Part shown: piece after piece, positions 6,734-13,932 of the stretch
How the letters are laid out: every line of letters starts with the position of its first letter
How positions within the stretch are numbered: the first letter of the stretch is position 1
From: UBA2279 sp041595875
GTDB taxonomy: Bacteria; Actinomycetota; Coriobacteriia; Anaerosomatales; Anaerosomataceae
Assembly: GCA_041595875.1 (NCBI GenBank)
Contig: JBFHJN010000060.1
Span: 1-15,191, forward strand
Length of the DNA stretch: 15,191 bases
Reading direction: 5' to 3'
Program-made: the position numbers and the translations under genes
The notes under the pieces: model-generated
Database searches by the model: none
The model's input: only the letters and a program-made list of their open reading frames with translations
What the model was told of the DNA's origin: nothing

Positions 6734-7597
6734 CTACAGCGCGTGCCACCAGCCGGAGTGGCCTTTGACGTAGAACTCGATGCTGCCCTTGGCGAGCAGC
6801 CCGCCCAGGAAGCCTTTCACCGTCGTGACGGCGAGCCAGTATTGCGCGGGATTGTCCGAGAGACATCTATCCGCCGAGATGAGCGCGATGATCTCCTCGG
6901 TGGTGCGCGCCTGGTCAAGCAGTTGCAGCACGAGCGCCTCGATCCCCCGTATCTGACGGATGTGGTGCTCGATGTGGCGCAGGCTGTCGGCCTGGCTCAC
7001 GGGATGGCCGTGCGCGGGCACGAGCCACTCGTACTCCATGCCGGCGATCGCCTCCAGCGAGGCCACCACCAGATCCGGGTCGATGGCATAGGGAAGCGGA
7101 TGCCGCTCCCACAACTCCTCCAGATAGAGCGCGTCGCCGGAGAAGAGCACCCCGTCGCGTGTCAGAAAGCCGCAGTGCCCAAGGGTGTGTCCGGGGAGGG
7201 GGACCACGGTTGAGCGTGGGTCGTCCCAGTCCTCCAGGTAGCTGTCCACCTTGCATGGCTCGCCACGGAACAGCCTGGTGATCAGAAGGTCGCTGGGCTT
7301 GGCCCACGAGAACATCCCGCGGATGTTGACCTCGGGGTTCTCTATCAGCGTCGCGTCATCGCGTGCGGCCCACACGCTGGCGCCAGTGTCGCGGATGAAC
7401 GCCCCTGCCGAGAAGTGATCGGCGTGCCCGTGGGTGATGCCGAGTCGATCGATGACGACACCCTCGTAGACGGACTCGTCCGGGCTGGTGTCGATGGCCA
7501 GTCCGAGGACGAAGCCGGCGTTGGTCAATCCGGGGACGTAGCACGTGTCCCCGGCAAGAGGCTGTGCGCCGTTAGGTATCTTCACCGCAGGTGACAT
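6734..7597 (-). CDS. MBL-fold metallo-hydrolase
   Basis: This encodes 287 residues, a metallo-beta-lactamase-fold hydrolase. The complete dinuclear metal site is visible: HGHADH (His56, His58, Asp60, His61), His137 in PGHTLGH, Asp155 in FSGDAL and His196 in PAHGHP. A C-terminal helical region (about 203-287, including an RTTEEIIALIS segment) resembles the winged-helix-like tail of the broad thiolesterase/lactonase-like group. No signal peptide is seen, so it is cytoplasmic. ATG 7597 lies 3 bases after the TetR stop, so it is the third gene of the YhgE-TetR-MBL unit and presumably responds to the same signal. Its ribosome binding site is weak and lies within the tetR end, consistent with coupled translation. 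The substrate is unknown; hydrolysis of the inducer is an attractive but untested idea. Confidence 0.88.
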   Translation of the reverse strand: MSPAVKIPNGAQPLAGDTCYVPGLTNAGFVLGLAIDTSPDESVYEGVVIDRLGITHGHADHFSAGAFIRDTGASVWAARDDATLIENPEVNIRGMFSWAKPSDLLITRLFRGEPCKVDSYLEDWDDPRSTVVPLPGHTLGHCGFLTRDGVLFSGDALYLEELWERHPLPYAIDPDLVVASLEAIAGMEYEWLVPAHGHPVSQADSLRHIEHHIRQIRGIEALVLQLLDQARTTEEIIALISADRCLSDNPAQYWLAVTTVKGFLGGLLAKGSIEFYVKGHSGWWHAL

Positions 7598-7600
7598 GGC

Positions 7601-8185
7601 TCAGGCGCTCACTGCCATGGAGGCAAGGCGCAAGACCTGCTCGGCCACGAACTCCAGGGACTTGTCCGGGTCGAACACGAGCCAGTCCAGGGCAGCCGTG
7701 ACGGTCATGCCGAACAGCGCCGAGGCTGCGAAGTCAGGATCGATGTCGGACCTGATCGCGCCGTTTTTCACGCCGTCGTCGATCGCGTCGCGGATGAAGC
7801 CGATGATCTCGCGGCGCAGAAGCACCAGCGTCTCCCGCCACACGCGGTCTTCTCGCCAGAGCTCCGTCACGAGCATCTTGGCGAACGCGCGATTCTCCCT
7901 GATCCACTCCAGCTCGGCGCGGATGAGGGCGTCGATGCGCGACATGGGATCGTAGGCGCCTGCCGCCGCGGTCCGGAAGTGGACAACGAGTGGCGCGAGT
8001 TGCTCGGCGATCAGGGCCTCGACGAGCTCGGCTTTGCCCGCGAAGTGGTAGTAGACCGTGCCCTTGGCCACACCGGCCCGGTCGACGATCTCATCCACCG
8101 TCGTACCGCTGAAGCCCTTCTCGCTGATCAGCTGAAGGGCTGCGTCGAACATACGGCTTCGGGTGTTCTCGGCTCGCGTGGCCAC
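7601..8185 (-). CDS. TetR-family transcriptional repressor
   Basis: This encodes 194 residues. The N-terminal helix-turn-helix is typical (TRSRMFDAALQLISEKGF, then TTVDEIVDRAGVAKGTVYYH, about 8-47), followed by an all-helical ligand-binding and dimerisation domain. The start codon is GTG at 8185, with AGAGGAG 6 nt upstream. It lies 78 bases downstream of the YhgE-type gene and 3 bases upstream of the MBL gene, all on one strand. The perfect palindrome over the promoter of the upstream YhgE gene is its obvious candidate operator, which would make the whole operon autoregulated. TetR genes beside YhgE/Pip membrane proteins are a recurring arrangement. The inducer is unknown. Confidence 0.94.
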   Translation of the reverse strand: MATRAENTRSRMFDAALQLISEKGFSGTTVDEIVDRAGVAKGTVYYHFAGKAELVEALIAEQLAPLVVHFRTAAAGAYDPMSRIDALIRAELEWIRENRAFAKMLVTELWREDRVWRETLVLLRREIIGFIRDAIDDGVKNGAIRSDIDPDFAASALFGMTVTAALDWLVFDPDKSLEFVAEQVLRLASMAVSA

Positions 8186-8263
8186 GGGTACTCCTCTTGT
8201 CGGGCTTCTCTTGCGATTCTAGCGGAGCGCCGGACCACGCGCCCGACGCCCCGCTCTTTGTCG

Positions 8264-10498
8264 TTAGATCTCCAGCGCCGGCTTGAGACGTTCCGCGTCC
8301 CAGGTGCGCGCGCGTCGTGCGGTGATCGACGTCAGCGCGAGGCTGGCGACAGTGAATGCGCCAAGCACCAGTGCGCTCTGTCCCATCGCCGACCAGTCCC
8401 CTCCGGAGACCGCCTGCCTCAGACCCGAGACCACATACGTCATGGGGAGGTAGGGGTTGATCGCCTTGAAGAACCCGGGTGCCGTCTCAAGCGGGAACGT
8501 GCCTGCCGAGGAGGTCAGCTGCAGCATGAGAAGGACGATGGACAGGAACTTGCCGATGGCGCCGAACGCTCCGGACAGCCACTGCAGCACCGCTACGAAG
8601 GTCACTGCGGAGAGCGCCGTGAAGCCGTAGAGCATGAGGGCGCTTCTGGGCTCAAGACCCAGCCCGAACTGCAACACCAGCAGCATGACGACCGCCTGAG
8701 CAACGCCGATGAGCGCGGCGGGCCAGAAGCCGGCGAGGGCCACGACCACGGGATTGCGTCGCTCCTCGATGGGCTTGGGAGGCAGGGGAGTCGCGATGAA
8801 GAACGCCATCAGGGCGCCCACCCACAGCGCGAGCGGGATGAAGTAGGGCGAGAAGCCGGTGCCATAGTTGGGGACGGCATCCATCGCGTCCACGTCCAAG
8901 ACCACCGGGTCGCTCATCATCGCGGCGTTCGCCGCGCGGGTCTCATCGTCGTAGAGCGGCACTTCCGCAGCGCCTGCGGTGAGTCCGTCCGCCAGCTCGA
9001 CCGAGCCGTCGATCGCGGGTGTCAGGCCCTCGGCCAGCTCGCCCGCACCCGAGTCCAGAAGCGCGAGTCCGCTCACGAGCTCGCCGCTGGCCGAGGAGGC
9101 CAGGCTTGCGCCCGCCGCCAGATCCGACGTGCCTGCCGAGAGAGCCGATGCGCCCGCGCTCAGCGCGGTAGCTCCGCTGTTCGCCGTGCTGATGCCTGCG
9201 GCCAGCTCGACCGCACCACTGGAGAGGCTTGTGGCGCCGTTCGCGATGAGGGATGCGCCGGCGGAGGCCTCCGCCACGTTCTGTGAGAGCAGCGCTGCCC
9301 CGTCGCTGAGTTGCGAGGCTCCATCGGCCACCTGCTCTGCGCCTGCCATCAATGCCGAGAAGCTGGCGACGCCGGATTCAAGTCCTGTCTGCAGGTCGCT
9401 GGCGCCCTGGTCTGTTGCCTGGGCATAGCCCAGCGCCTGGGCGAACGTCGCGTCGGCCGCCGCCGAAGGGTTCGCGGCCAGATACGCCTGAAGCAGTCCC
9501 ACGACCGCGCTGGTTCCTGAATGGACGTCGGCGGCACCGCTGCTCGCGGCATCGACCGATGTGGCTGCCTGGGCGACACCGGCATTGAGCTGCGCGGCGC
9601 CGGTGTTCAGCGCGGAGGCCGAACTCGCCATGTAAGCGGAGCCGTCAGATATCTGCGTCAGGCCGGCAGAGAGCGCCGCAGTCTTCGTGGCCAGGTAGTC
9701 CGCGCCGGTCGAGAGGCTGGTCGCACCCTCGTCGGCATCGCTCAGACCGACGCTCAGCGCGCCAAGCCCTCCGTCGAGCTGCGCAGCGCCAGCGTCCGCC
9801 GTGACCGCACCGGCGGCCAGGTCGCTCAGGCCGGAGGAAAGCTCCACTCCGCCCGCGTGCGCCGTGCCCAGACCGCTTGCGAGCTCATTCGCGCCGTCGC
9901 GTGCCTCGGCAAGGCCGCTCGCCAGGTCGCTGGCGCCCAGTGCGGCTTCGGTCAGCGAGCCGTTCATCTCCGAGAAGCCCAGGAAGATCGTGTCCAGGTA
10001 CGCTTCTGAAGCGTTTGCCGCCGCTGCGGCGCGAACCTCGGAGAAGACCGTGTTACCGATCTGGCTTGCAAGCAGGTTGGCGGACTCGTGTTCCACTACC
10101 TCAAGATGCGCGGGAGTGGGGTCCTCGCTGTTCGCTGTTGCAAGGTCTGCGCTGAACTCTGCCGGGATCGTGAGCGAGAGGTAGTAGGTCCCATCCTCAA
10201 GTCCGGCCTGCGCGGTCTCTGCCGAGACCACGTCCCAGCCCATGGTCTTGCTGTCCAGTAGCTTGTCAACAAGGCCGGCTCCGGCATCCAGTGACTCGCC
10301 ATCCACCATCACCGCCTGATCCTCATTGACCAACGCCACCGGGAGGTCTTCGAGCCCCTGATAAGGGTCCCAAAACGCCCAGAGGTAGAGCGCGCCATAG
10401 AGAAGAGGGACGAGCGTGATCACGACCGTCGCCATCCGGACGCGCCTGTCACCGAGAAGTCGTTTCATCTCGGCTCGCGCGATCTGTACCGATTGCAT
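8264..10498 (-). CDS. YhgE/Pip-type membrane protein with heptad-repeat extracellular domain
   Basis: This encodes 744 residues. One N-terminal span (about 22-43) is followed by the family motif PVALVNEDQ (53-61) and a large extracytoplasmic region, then about five C-terminal spans of ABC-2 permease type (about 551-571, 586-611, 617-640, 648-668, 704-727). Residues about 180-508 are tandem Ala/Gly/Ser-rich heptads of the form xxLxxGa, expected to make a long rod; the repeat is interrupted at about 331-366. The family includes the Lactococcus phage infection protein Pip and proteins of type VII-like secretion or efflux context; the biochemical role is not settled. No ATPase gene is adjacent. 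ATG 10498 follows an AAGGAAG site. It is the first gene of the operon, with its promoter and operator at 10534-10577. Confidence 0.9.
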   Translation of the reverse strand: MQSVQIARAEMKRLLGDRRVRMATVVITLVPLLYGALYLWAFWDPYQGLEDLPVALVNEDQAVMVDGESLDAGAGLVDKLLDSKTMGWDVVSAETAQAGLEDGTYYLSLTIPAEFSADLATANSEDPTPAHLEVVEHESANLLASQIGNTVFSEVRAAAAANASEAYLDTIFLGFSEMNGSLTEAALGASDLASGLAEARDGANELASGLGTAHAGGVELSSGLSDLAAGAVTADAGAAQLDGGLGALSVGLSDADEGATSLSTGADYLATKTAALSAGLTQISDGSAYMASSASALNTGAAQLNAGVAQAATSVDAASSGAADVHSGTSAVVGLLQAYLAANPSAAADATFAQALGYAQATDQGASDLQTGLESGVASFSALMAGAEQVADGASQLSDGAALLSQNVAEASAGASLIANGATSLSSGAVELAAGISTANSGATALSAGASALSAGTSDLAAGASLASSASGELVSGLALLDSGAGELAEGLTPAIDGSVELADGLTAGAAEVPLYDDETRAANAAMMSDPVVLDVDAMDAVPNYGTGFSPYFIPLALWVGALMAFFIATPLPPKPIEERRNPVVVALAGFWPAALIGVAQAVVMLLVLQFGLGLEPRSALMLYGFTALSAVTFVAVLQWLSGAFGAIGKFLSIVLLMLQLTSSAGTFPLETAPGFFKAINPYLPMTYVVSGLRQAVSGGDWSAMGQSALVLGAFTVASLALTSITARRARTWDAERLKPALEI

Positions 10499-10533
10499 GG
10501 TGCTTCCTTTCCGTTCCTAGTGTTCTGCGAGAG

Positions 10534-10555
10534 CTAAACTGACTAGTCAGTTTAG
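10534..10555. promoter_or_regulatory. Perfect 22-bp palindrome, probable TetR operator
   Basis: The half-site CTAAACTGACT (10534-10544) is followed directly by its exact reverse complement (10545-10555). It is AT-rich against a GC-rich background and covers the -10 of the YhgE promoter 36 bases before the start codon. The core TGACTAGTCA is of the kind bound by TetR-family regulators. The TetR gene lies in the same operon, so autorepression is the simplest reading. Confidence 0.8.
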
Positions 10556-10577
10556 TACGGGGACACGAGAAAATCAA
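10549..10577 (-). promoter_or_regulatory. Promoter of the YhgE-TetR-MBL operon
   Basis: On the - strand, TTGATT (10572-10577) is a -35 element, 17 bp from TAAACT (10549-10554) as -10. The -10 lies inside the 22-bp palindrome, so repressor binding would exclude RNA polymerase. The predicted start is about 45 bases before the ATG at 10498. Confidence 0.6.
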
Positions 10578-10606
10578 CCGGGAACTAGAAAAGGGGGAAG
10601 GTCAGC

Positions 10607-12247
10607 CTAGGCGGCGGTGTCGGGCTGCGCCAGAGCCTCCGCCAGTGTTGCCGAGACAGGCATGCCCAGCATCGCGCTCACGCCGGCTTTGTCCAGCTTG
10701 CCTGTGACGACGCAGTTGGCGCAGCAAAGCCGCACATCGATCCCGTGCTTCTCGGAGCGCTGGATGACATCTTTGAGTGCGATGATGCCGGAGAGGTCGA
10801 TGAACGGGACGTGCTTGAGGCTCACCACCAGCATGGTCGGCTCGGTGTGAGTGTGCTCGAGTGCCTTCTCGAACTGTTGGACGGCGCCGAAGAAGAACGG
10901 CCCTTCGATCGCATAGACCAAGACGCCCTCGGGCACCATCGGGCAGGAAGCGCCAACGATCTTCTCGGCGATCTCGTCCGCTTCCATCGTGCGCGTCTCT
11001 ACCGAGGTGGACATACGGTTCATGAGGTTGAGCATCGCGAGGATGACGCCTACGTTCACGGCCACGATGATGTCTGTGAACACCGTCAGGACGAGGGTGA
11101 TGAGCATGATGGCGACATCGGCGCGCGGTGCGCGCTTGATGGTGCGGAGCACGCGTGGCGCGTCGCTCATGTTGTAGGAAACGACGAAGATGACTCCGGC
11201 AAGCGTCGCCAGGGGCACGTTGAAGGCGAGCGGAGCCAGCACGACCACGCCGACCAGCAGGGTGCATGAGGTGACGACGCCCGCCAGGGGACTGGTAGCA
11301 CCGTTGCGTACGCTGGTGGCGCTTCGGGCGACGGCGCCTGCCGCTGCAAAGCCGCCGAAAAGCGCGGCGCCTATGTTCGCGATCCCCTGACCCACGAGCT
11401 CCTGGTCCGAGTCATGGCGGTGGCCCGTGACCCCGTCCACCACGGTGGCGGACAGAAGCGACACCATGGATCCGAGCAGCGCGATGGTGAATGCGGGGCG
11501 CAGGAGCTCGAGCACGCTGCTAAGCGGCAGTACCGGGAGACTGAACGCCGGCAACCCCTTCGGGAGGCCGTTGTATGCCGTCCCGATGGTAGCGATGCCG
11601 TCGATATGGAAGAGCGACTGCACCACTGTCGCGATCACGAGCGCGACGATCGGGCTGGGCACCTTCCCCACGGCGGGGATCTTGGGCCAGATGAGTATGA
11701 CCGCGATGCTCGCGATGCCGAAAAGCGTGGTCGCCGGATGCAGTCCCGGGAGTGCGGCAAGGAGTGACAGGAGCTTCTGACCGAAGCTGTCTCCGGTCAC
11801 TTCTCCCAGGCCGAAGAAGTTCTGCCATTGGCTCACCCAGATCACCACCGCCACACCCGACGTGAAGCCGATGACGACCGGCTCGGGGATGAAGCGGATG
11901 ACCCTGCCCAGCTTCGTAAGGCCGAAGATGGCCATGATGATGCCTGCGAGGATGGTGGCGACCTGCAGTCCGGCCATTCCGTACTTGGCCGTGACGCTGA
12001 ACAGCAGTACAGCGAAGGCGCCGGTGGGGCCGGTGATCTGCACTCGAGTCCCGCCGAACAGCGAGGCAAGAGCTCCTGCGGCTATCGAGGTGTAGAGCCC
12101 CTGGACGGGCGTAGCGCCGGAGGCGATGGCGAAGGCCATTGAAAGCGGTATCGAAACGACGCCGACGACGATGCCGGCGGTGATATTGCGCATCCAGTTG
12201 TCGCGACGGAGCAGACCCGCGCGCCATGCTTCGGTGATAGCAGTCAT
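10607..12247 (-). CDS. SulP-family anion transporter with C-terminal STAS domain
   Basis: This encodes 546 residues. The membrane domain (about 20-400) has the SulP landmarks GIVVGVVSIPLSMAFAIASG near the N-terminus, a GLYTS segment, ITGPTGAFAV and the conserved DQELVGQGIANIGAALFGG. The C-terminal STAS domain (about 430-540) keeps the phosphorylatable-type serine in FIDLSGI (Ser486). SulP proteins carry sulfate, bicarbonate, molybdate or dicarboxylates; which one applies here is not readable. The STAS domain has an unusual cysteine cluster CCANC (508-512). ATG 12247 is preferred to a TTG at 12256, although neither has a clear Shine-Dalgarno. The gene lies 104 bases downstream of panD, and that gap carries direct repeats suggesting separate regulation. 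It has no fused carbonic anhydrase. Confidence 0.93.
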   Translation of the reverse strand: MTAITEAWRAGLLRRDNWMRNITAGIVVGVVSIPLSMAFAIASGATPVQGLYTSIAAGALASLFGGTRVQITGPTGAFAVLLFSVTAKYGMAGLQVATILAGIIMAIFGLTKLGRVIRFIPEPVVIGFTSGVAVVIWVSQWQNFFGLGEVTGDSFGQKLLSLLAALPGLHPATTLFGIASIAVILIWPKIPAVGKVPSPIVALVIATVVQSLFHIDGIATIGTAYNGLPKGLPAFSLPVLPLSSVLELLRPAFTIALLGSMVSLLSATVVDGVTGHRHDSDQELVGQGIANIGAALFGGFAAAGAVARSATSVRNGATSPLAGVVTSCTLLVGVVVLAPLAFNVPLATLAGVIFVVSYNMSDAPRVLRTIKRAPRADVAIMLITLVLTVFTDIIVAVNVGVILAMLNLMNRMSTSVETRTMEADEIAEKIVGASCPMVPEGVLVYAIEGPFFFGAVQQFEKALEHTHTEPTMLVVSLKHVPFIDLSGIIALKDVIQRSEKHGIDVRLCCANCVVTGKLDKAGVSAMLGMPVSATLAEALAQPDTAA

Positions 12248-12295
12248 TATCCACAAGCTGTCAGGGGACGAGGTTCACTACGCTATCACTATCCG

Positions 12296-12334
12296 GGTTA
12301 ACGAGGGTGAGCTGCTGGTGACGTCTCGGTGACG
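12296..12334 (-). promoter_or_regulatory. Direct-repeat array with 11-bp period upstream of the SulP gene
   Basis: Read on the - strand, TCACC occurs at 12328-12332, 12317-12321 and 12306-12310, each exactly 11 bp apart, followed by TAACC at 12296-12300 after 10 bp. The first two units match over seven bases (CGTCACC). Seven-base direct repeats spaced by one helical turn are the signature of OmpR/PhoB-type response regulators, and the units resemble the actinobacterial PHO box GTTCACC. Tandem GATAG sequences just downstream (12282-12293) could supply a -10. All repeats are intergenic, between the panD stop and the SulP start. Confidence 0.5.
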
Positions 12335-12351
12335 ATACGCAGTTTCGGCGT

Positions 12352-12735
12352 CTAGCCTGCGCGGCGGCCGATCTCTTCGGCGCGCTTCTCGGCGATCCGG
12401 TTCTTCTCGTCCACGAATACGACGCGTGGCTCCCAGGCCTGCGCCTCGGCGTCCTCCAGATGTACGAACGCCGCGATGATCACAAGGTCGCCTGCATGCA
12501 CCAGGTGTGCCGCTGCGCCGTTGACGCACACGACGCCGGAGCCGCGGGGCCCCGCGAGCGCGTAGGTGGTGAGGCGCGCGCCGCTGGTGACGTCCCAGAT
12601 GTCGACGGCCTCGTTGGGGATGATCCCGGCGGCGTCGAGCAGGTCGGTGTCGACCGTGACGCTGCCTTCATAGTCCAGGTCGGCTTCGGTCACCGTCGCG
12701 CGGTGTATCTTGCCGCCCAGCATCGTTCTGCGCAT
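12352..12735 (-). CDS. panD: Aspartate 1-decarboxylase PanD
   Basis: This encodes 127 residues. PanD is a pyruvoyl-dependent enzyme that decarboxylates L-aspartate to beta-alanine for pantothenate and coenzyme A synthesis in the cytoplasm. The proenzyme self-cleavage site Gly24-Ser25 is present (DYEGSVTVD); the Ser becomes the pyruvoyl group. Other family marks are MLGGKIHRATVTEADL at the N-terminus, IIPNEAVDIWDVTSGAR, and the NGAAAHLVHAGDLVIIAAF core. The open frame runs on to 13290 without homology; ATG 12735 is chosen because GGAG lies 7 nt upstream and the family begins there. No panB or panC is adjacent. It is divergent from the AraC-type gene. A promoter with an extended -10 precedes it. 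Confidence 0.96.
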   Translation of the reverse strand: MRRTMLGGKIHRATVTEADLDYEGSVTVDTDLLDAAGIIPNEAVDIWDVTSGARLTTYALAGPRGSGVVCVNGAAAHLVHAGDLVIIAAFVHLEDAEAQAWEPRVVFVDEKNRIAEKRAEEIGRRAG

Positions 12736-12798
12736 GTGTCGCTCCGTTCCCGGGTACCCGCCGAACAGGTCAAGTCCCAGCCTCGGTGTCGTGCCGGG

Positions 12799-12817
12799 AT
12801 TGTAGCACGTGACGTGC
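12799..12817 (-). promoter_or_regulatory. panD extended -10 promoter with adjoining inverted repeat
   Basis: On the - strand, TGCTACAAT gives a good extended -10 (TACAAT at 12799-12804). No decent -35 is found at 17 bp. Immediately upstream, in the spacer, GCACGT-G-ACGTGC (12805-12817, + strand) is a perfect inverted repeat that may be an operator. Confidence 0.45.
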
Positions 12818-12844
12818 CGTTCCTTCTTATGGTCGTGACTGCGG

Positions 12845-12856
12845 AATTGCGCAATT
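12845..12856. promoter_or_regulatory. 12-bp palindrome in the panD/AraC divergent region
   Basis: AATTGCGCAATT is a perfect palindrome standing in the middle of the divergent intergenic region, upstream of both start codons (183 bases lie between them). It is a candidate regulator site. No matching -35/-10 for the + strand gene is convincing around it. Confidence 0.35.
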
Positions 12857-12918
12857 TGGGCAAAACCGATGATGACGAAGGGATGTATCCTCGTCAGGTA
12901 CGTTAATCGGAGGTCGTC

Positions 12919-13782
12919 ATGGACTACGCGTCCCAAATACAACTTGCAATCGACTACATAGAAGACAACCTCGGACTCGAACCTACTCTGGCCGATATTT
13001 CCGCTCAGGCTGGATTCTCGATGTTCCACTTCAGCCGGCTCTTCCATCTTGTGATGGGAGAGACGGTGACCGCGTACGTACGCGAGCGGAGACTCGCGCA
13101 CTGTGCCGAGGAGCTCCTCTCGACCGACGACCGGACTCTGGACATCGCGACCAGGTGGGGCTTCGCCTCTCAGGCCACCTTCAGCAGGGCCTTCAAGCGC
13201 ACATACGGCTTGACCCCGGCTACGTATCGTCGAGGACGCACGCCGCTGTTCATTGAGAAACCCCGGTTGAGCCTGGGCGACATCGAGCACTTGAATAAGG
13301 GTGTGGAGACCGAGCCGTGTATCGAAGACATCCCTGCATTCACCGTGATCGGGATGCGGTTCGTCTGGAACGTCAGCGACGGCTATCGAGTCTCCGAGTG
13401 GTGGGAGAAGTTCGCGCCGAGAATCCCTGAGATCCAGGGCGCCGATTCCTGCACTTTGATCGGCGTGTGCGAATACACTCCCTCAGATTGTTTTACCGTC
13501 GAGCGTCCTTTGCAATACATCGCCGGGGTGCCGGTCCCACCTGGGACACCGGTACCTGACGGTATGGTGAGCAAGGAGATCGCGACATCCAAGTACGCGG
13601 TCTTTCGCCACACCGGTGGAGTGGAGACCCTTCTTGAGAGCTGCCGCTTCATTTTGGGCACCTGGCTTCCAACGTCTGAGTACGAGGCGTTTCCCGCAGA
13701 CAACTTTGAGATCTACGATCCGGAGTCTTTGCGAGGGGAGACCGAAGCCGGGGTGGTGAGTGTCTACCTCCCGGTCGAGTGA
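12919..13782 (+). CDS. AraC-family regulator with GyrI-like effector-binding domain
   Basis: This encodes 287 residues. The N-terminal AraC DNA-binding domain contains two helix-turn-helix units (about 24-44, LADISAQAGFSMFHFSRLFH, and 73-96, LDIATRWGFASQATFSRAFK) with the signature ending YGLTPATYRR. From about 125 a GyrI-like/bacterial transcription activator effector domain follows (IPAFTVIGMRFVWNVSD... KYAVFRHTGGVETL... NFEIYDP), ending near VSVYLPVE. In relatives such as Rob and SoxS-like multidrug regulators this domain binds small amphipathic ligands. GGAGG lies 5-6 nt before ATG 12919. Divergent placement suggests it might control panD, but nothing in the sequence proves this; activation of a distant target is equally likely. 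Confidence 0.93.
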   Translation: MDYASQIQLAIDYIEDNLGLEPTLADISAQAGFSMFHFSRLFHLVMGETVTAYVRERRLAHCAEELLSTDDRTLDIATRWGFASQATFSRAFKRTYGLTPATYRRGRTPLFIEKPRLSLGDIEHLNKGVETEPCIEDIPAFTVIGMRFVWNVSDGYRVSEWWEKFAPRIPEIQGADSCTLIGVCEYTPSDCFTVERPLQYIAGVPVPPGTPVPDGMVSKEIATSKYAVFRHTGGVETLLESCRFILGTWLPTSEYEAFPADNFEIYDPESLRGETEAGVVSVYLPVE

Positions 13783-13788
13783 GTTCCC

Positions 13789-13806
13789 GCGGCAACCGGT
13801 TGCCGC
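13789..13806. repeat. 18-bp perfect palindrome after the AraC-type gene
   Basis: GCGGCAACCGGTTGCCGC starts 6 bases after the AraC-type stop codon. As RNA it would form a 7-bp stem with a CCGG loop. No T-run follows, so termination is uncertain; it may instead be an operator for the cytochrome gene downstream. Confidence 0.45.
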
Positions 13807-13847
13807 ACACACCCATGGCGTCGTGCTGGCCGCCGACGTCCATCATC

Positions 13848-13898
13848 GATCCGTTCGGCCAAACGGATCTGCTCCACTTGCGGGTCTTGGCCCGCAGG
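13848..13898 (+). other. Two tandem hairpins in the cytochrome upstream region
   Basis: The first hairpin is GATCCGTT (13848-13855) with AACGGATC (13862-13869), 8 bp perfect with a 6-nt loop. The second is CTTGCGGG (13877-13884) with CCCGCAGG (13891-13898), 8 bp including one G-T wobble, with a TCTTGG loop. The loops contain complementary GGCCA and TTGG parts, so a loop-loop contact is possible. They end 34 bases before the cytochrome ATG. I do not recognise a known riboswitch. Confidence 0.45.
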
Positions 13899-13932
13899 CA
13901 TAGTCAGACCAACGCGAAGACAAGGAACAGCC

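Noticed and set aside
7979..9286. A 435-codon open frame on the + strand opposite the TetR and YhgE genes
   Set aside because: It spans the junction of two well-supported genes on the other strand, has an Arg/Gly/Ala-rich composition typical of a GC-rich shadow frame, and shows no domain.
12736..13290. N-terminal extension of the panD frame up to 13290
   Set aside because: It overlaps the AraC-type gene antisense, and PanD proteins begin at the MRRTMLGG point, where a ribosome binding site is present.
13860..13932. A c-di-GMP (GEMM) riboswitch before the cytochrome gene, suggested by the sequence ACGCGAAG and nearby stems
   Set aside because: The conserved GGCAAACC and GACGCAAAGCC elements and the tetraloop/receptor pair are not present; only a faint resemblance remains.
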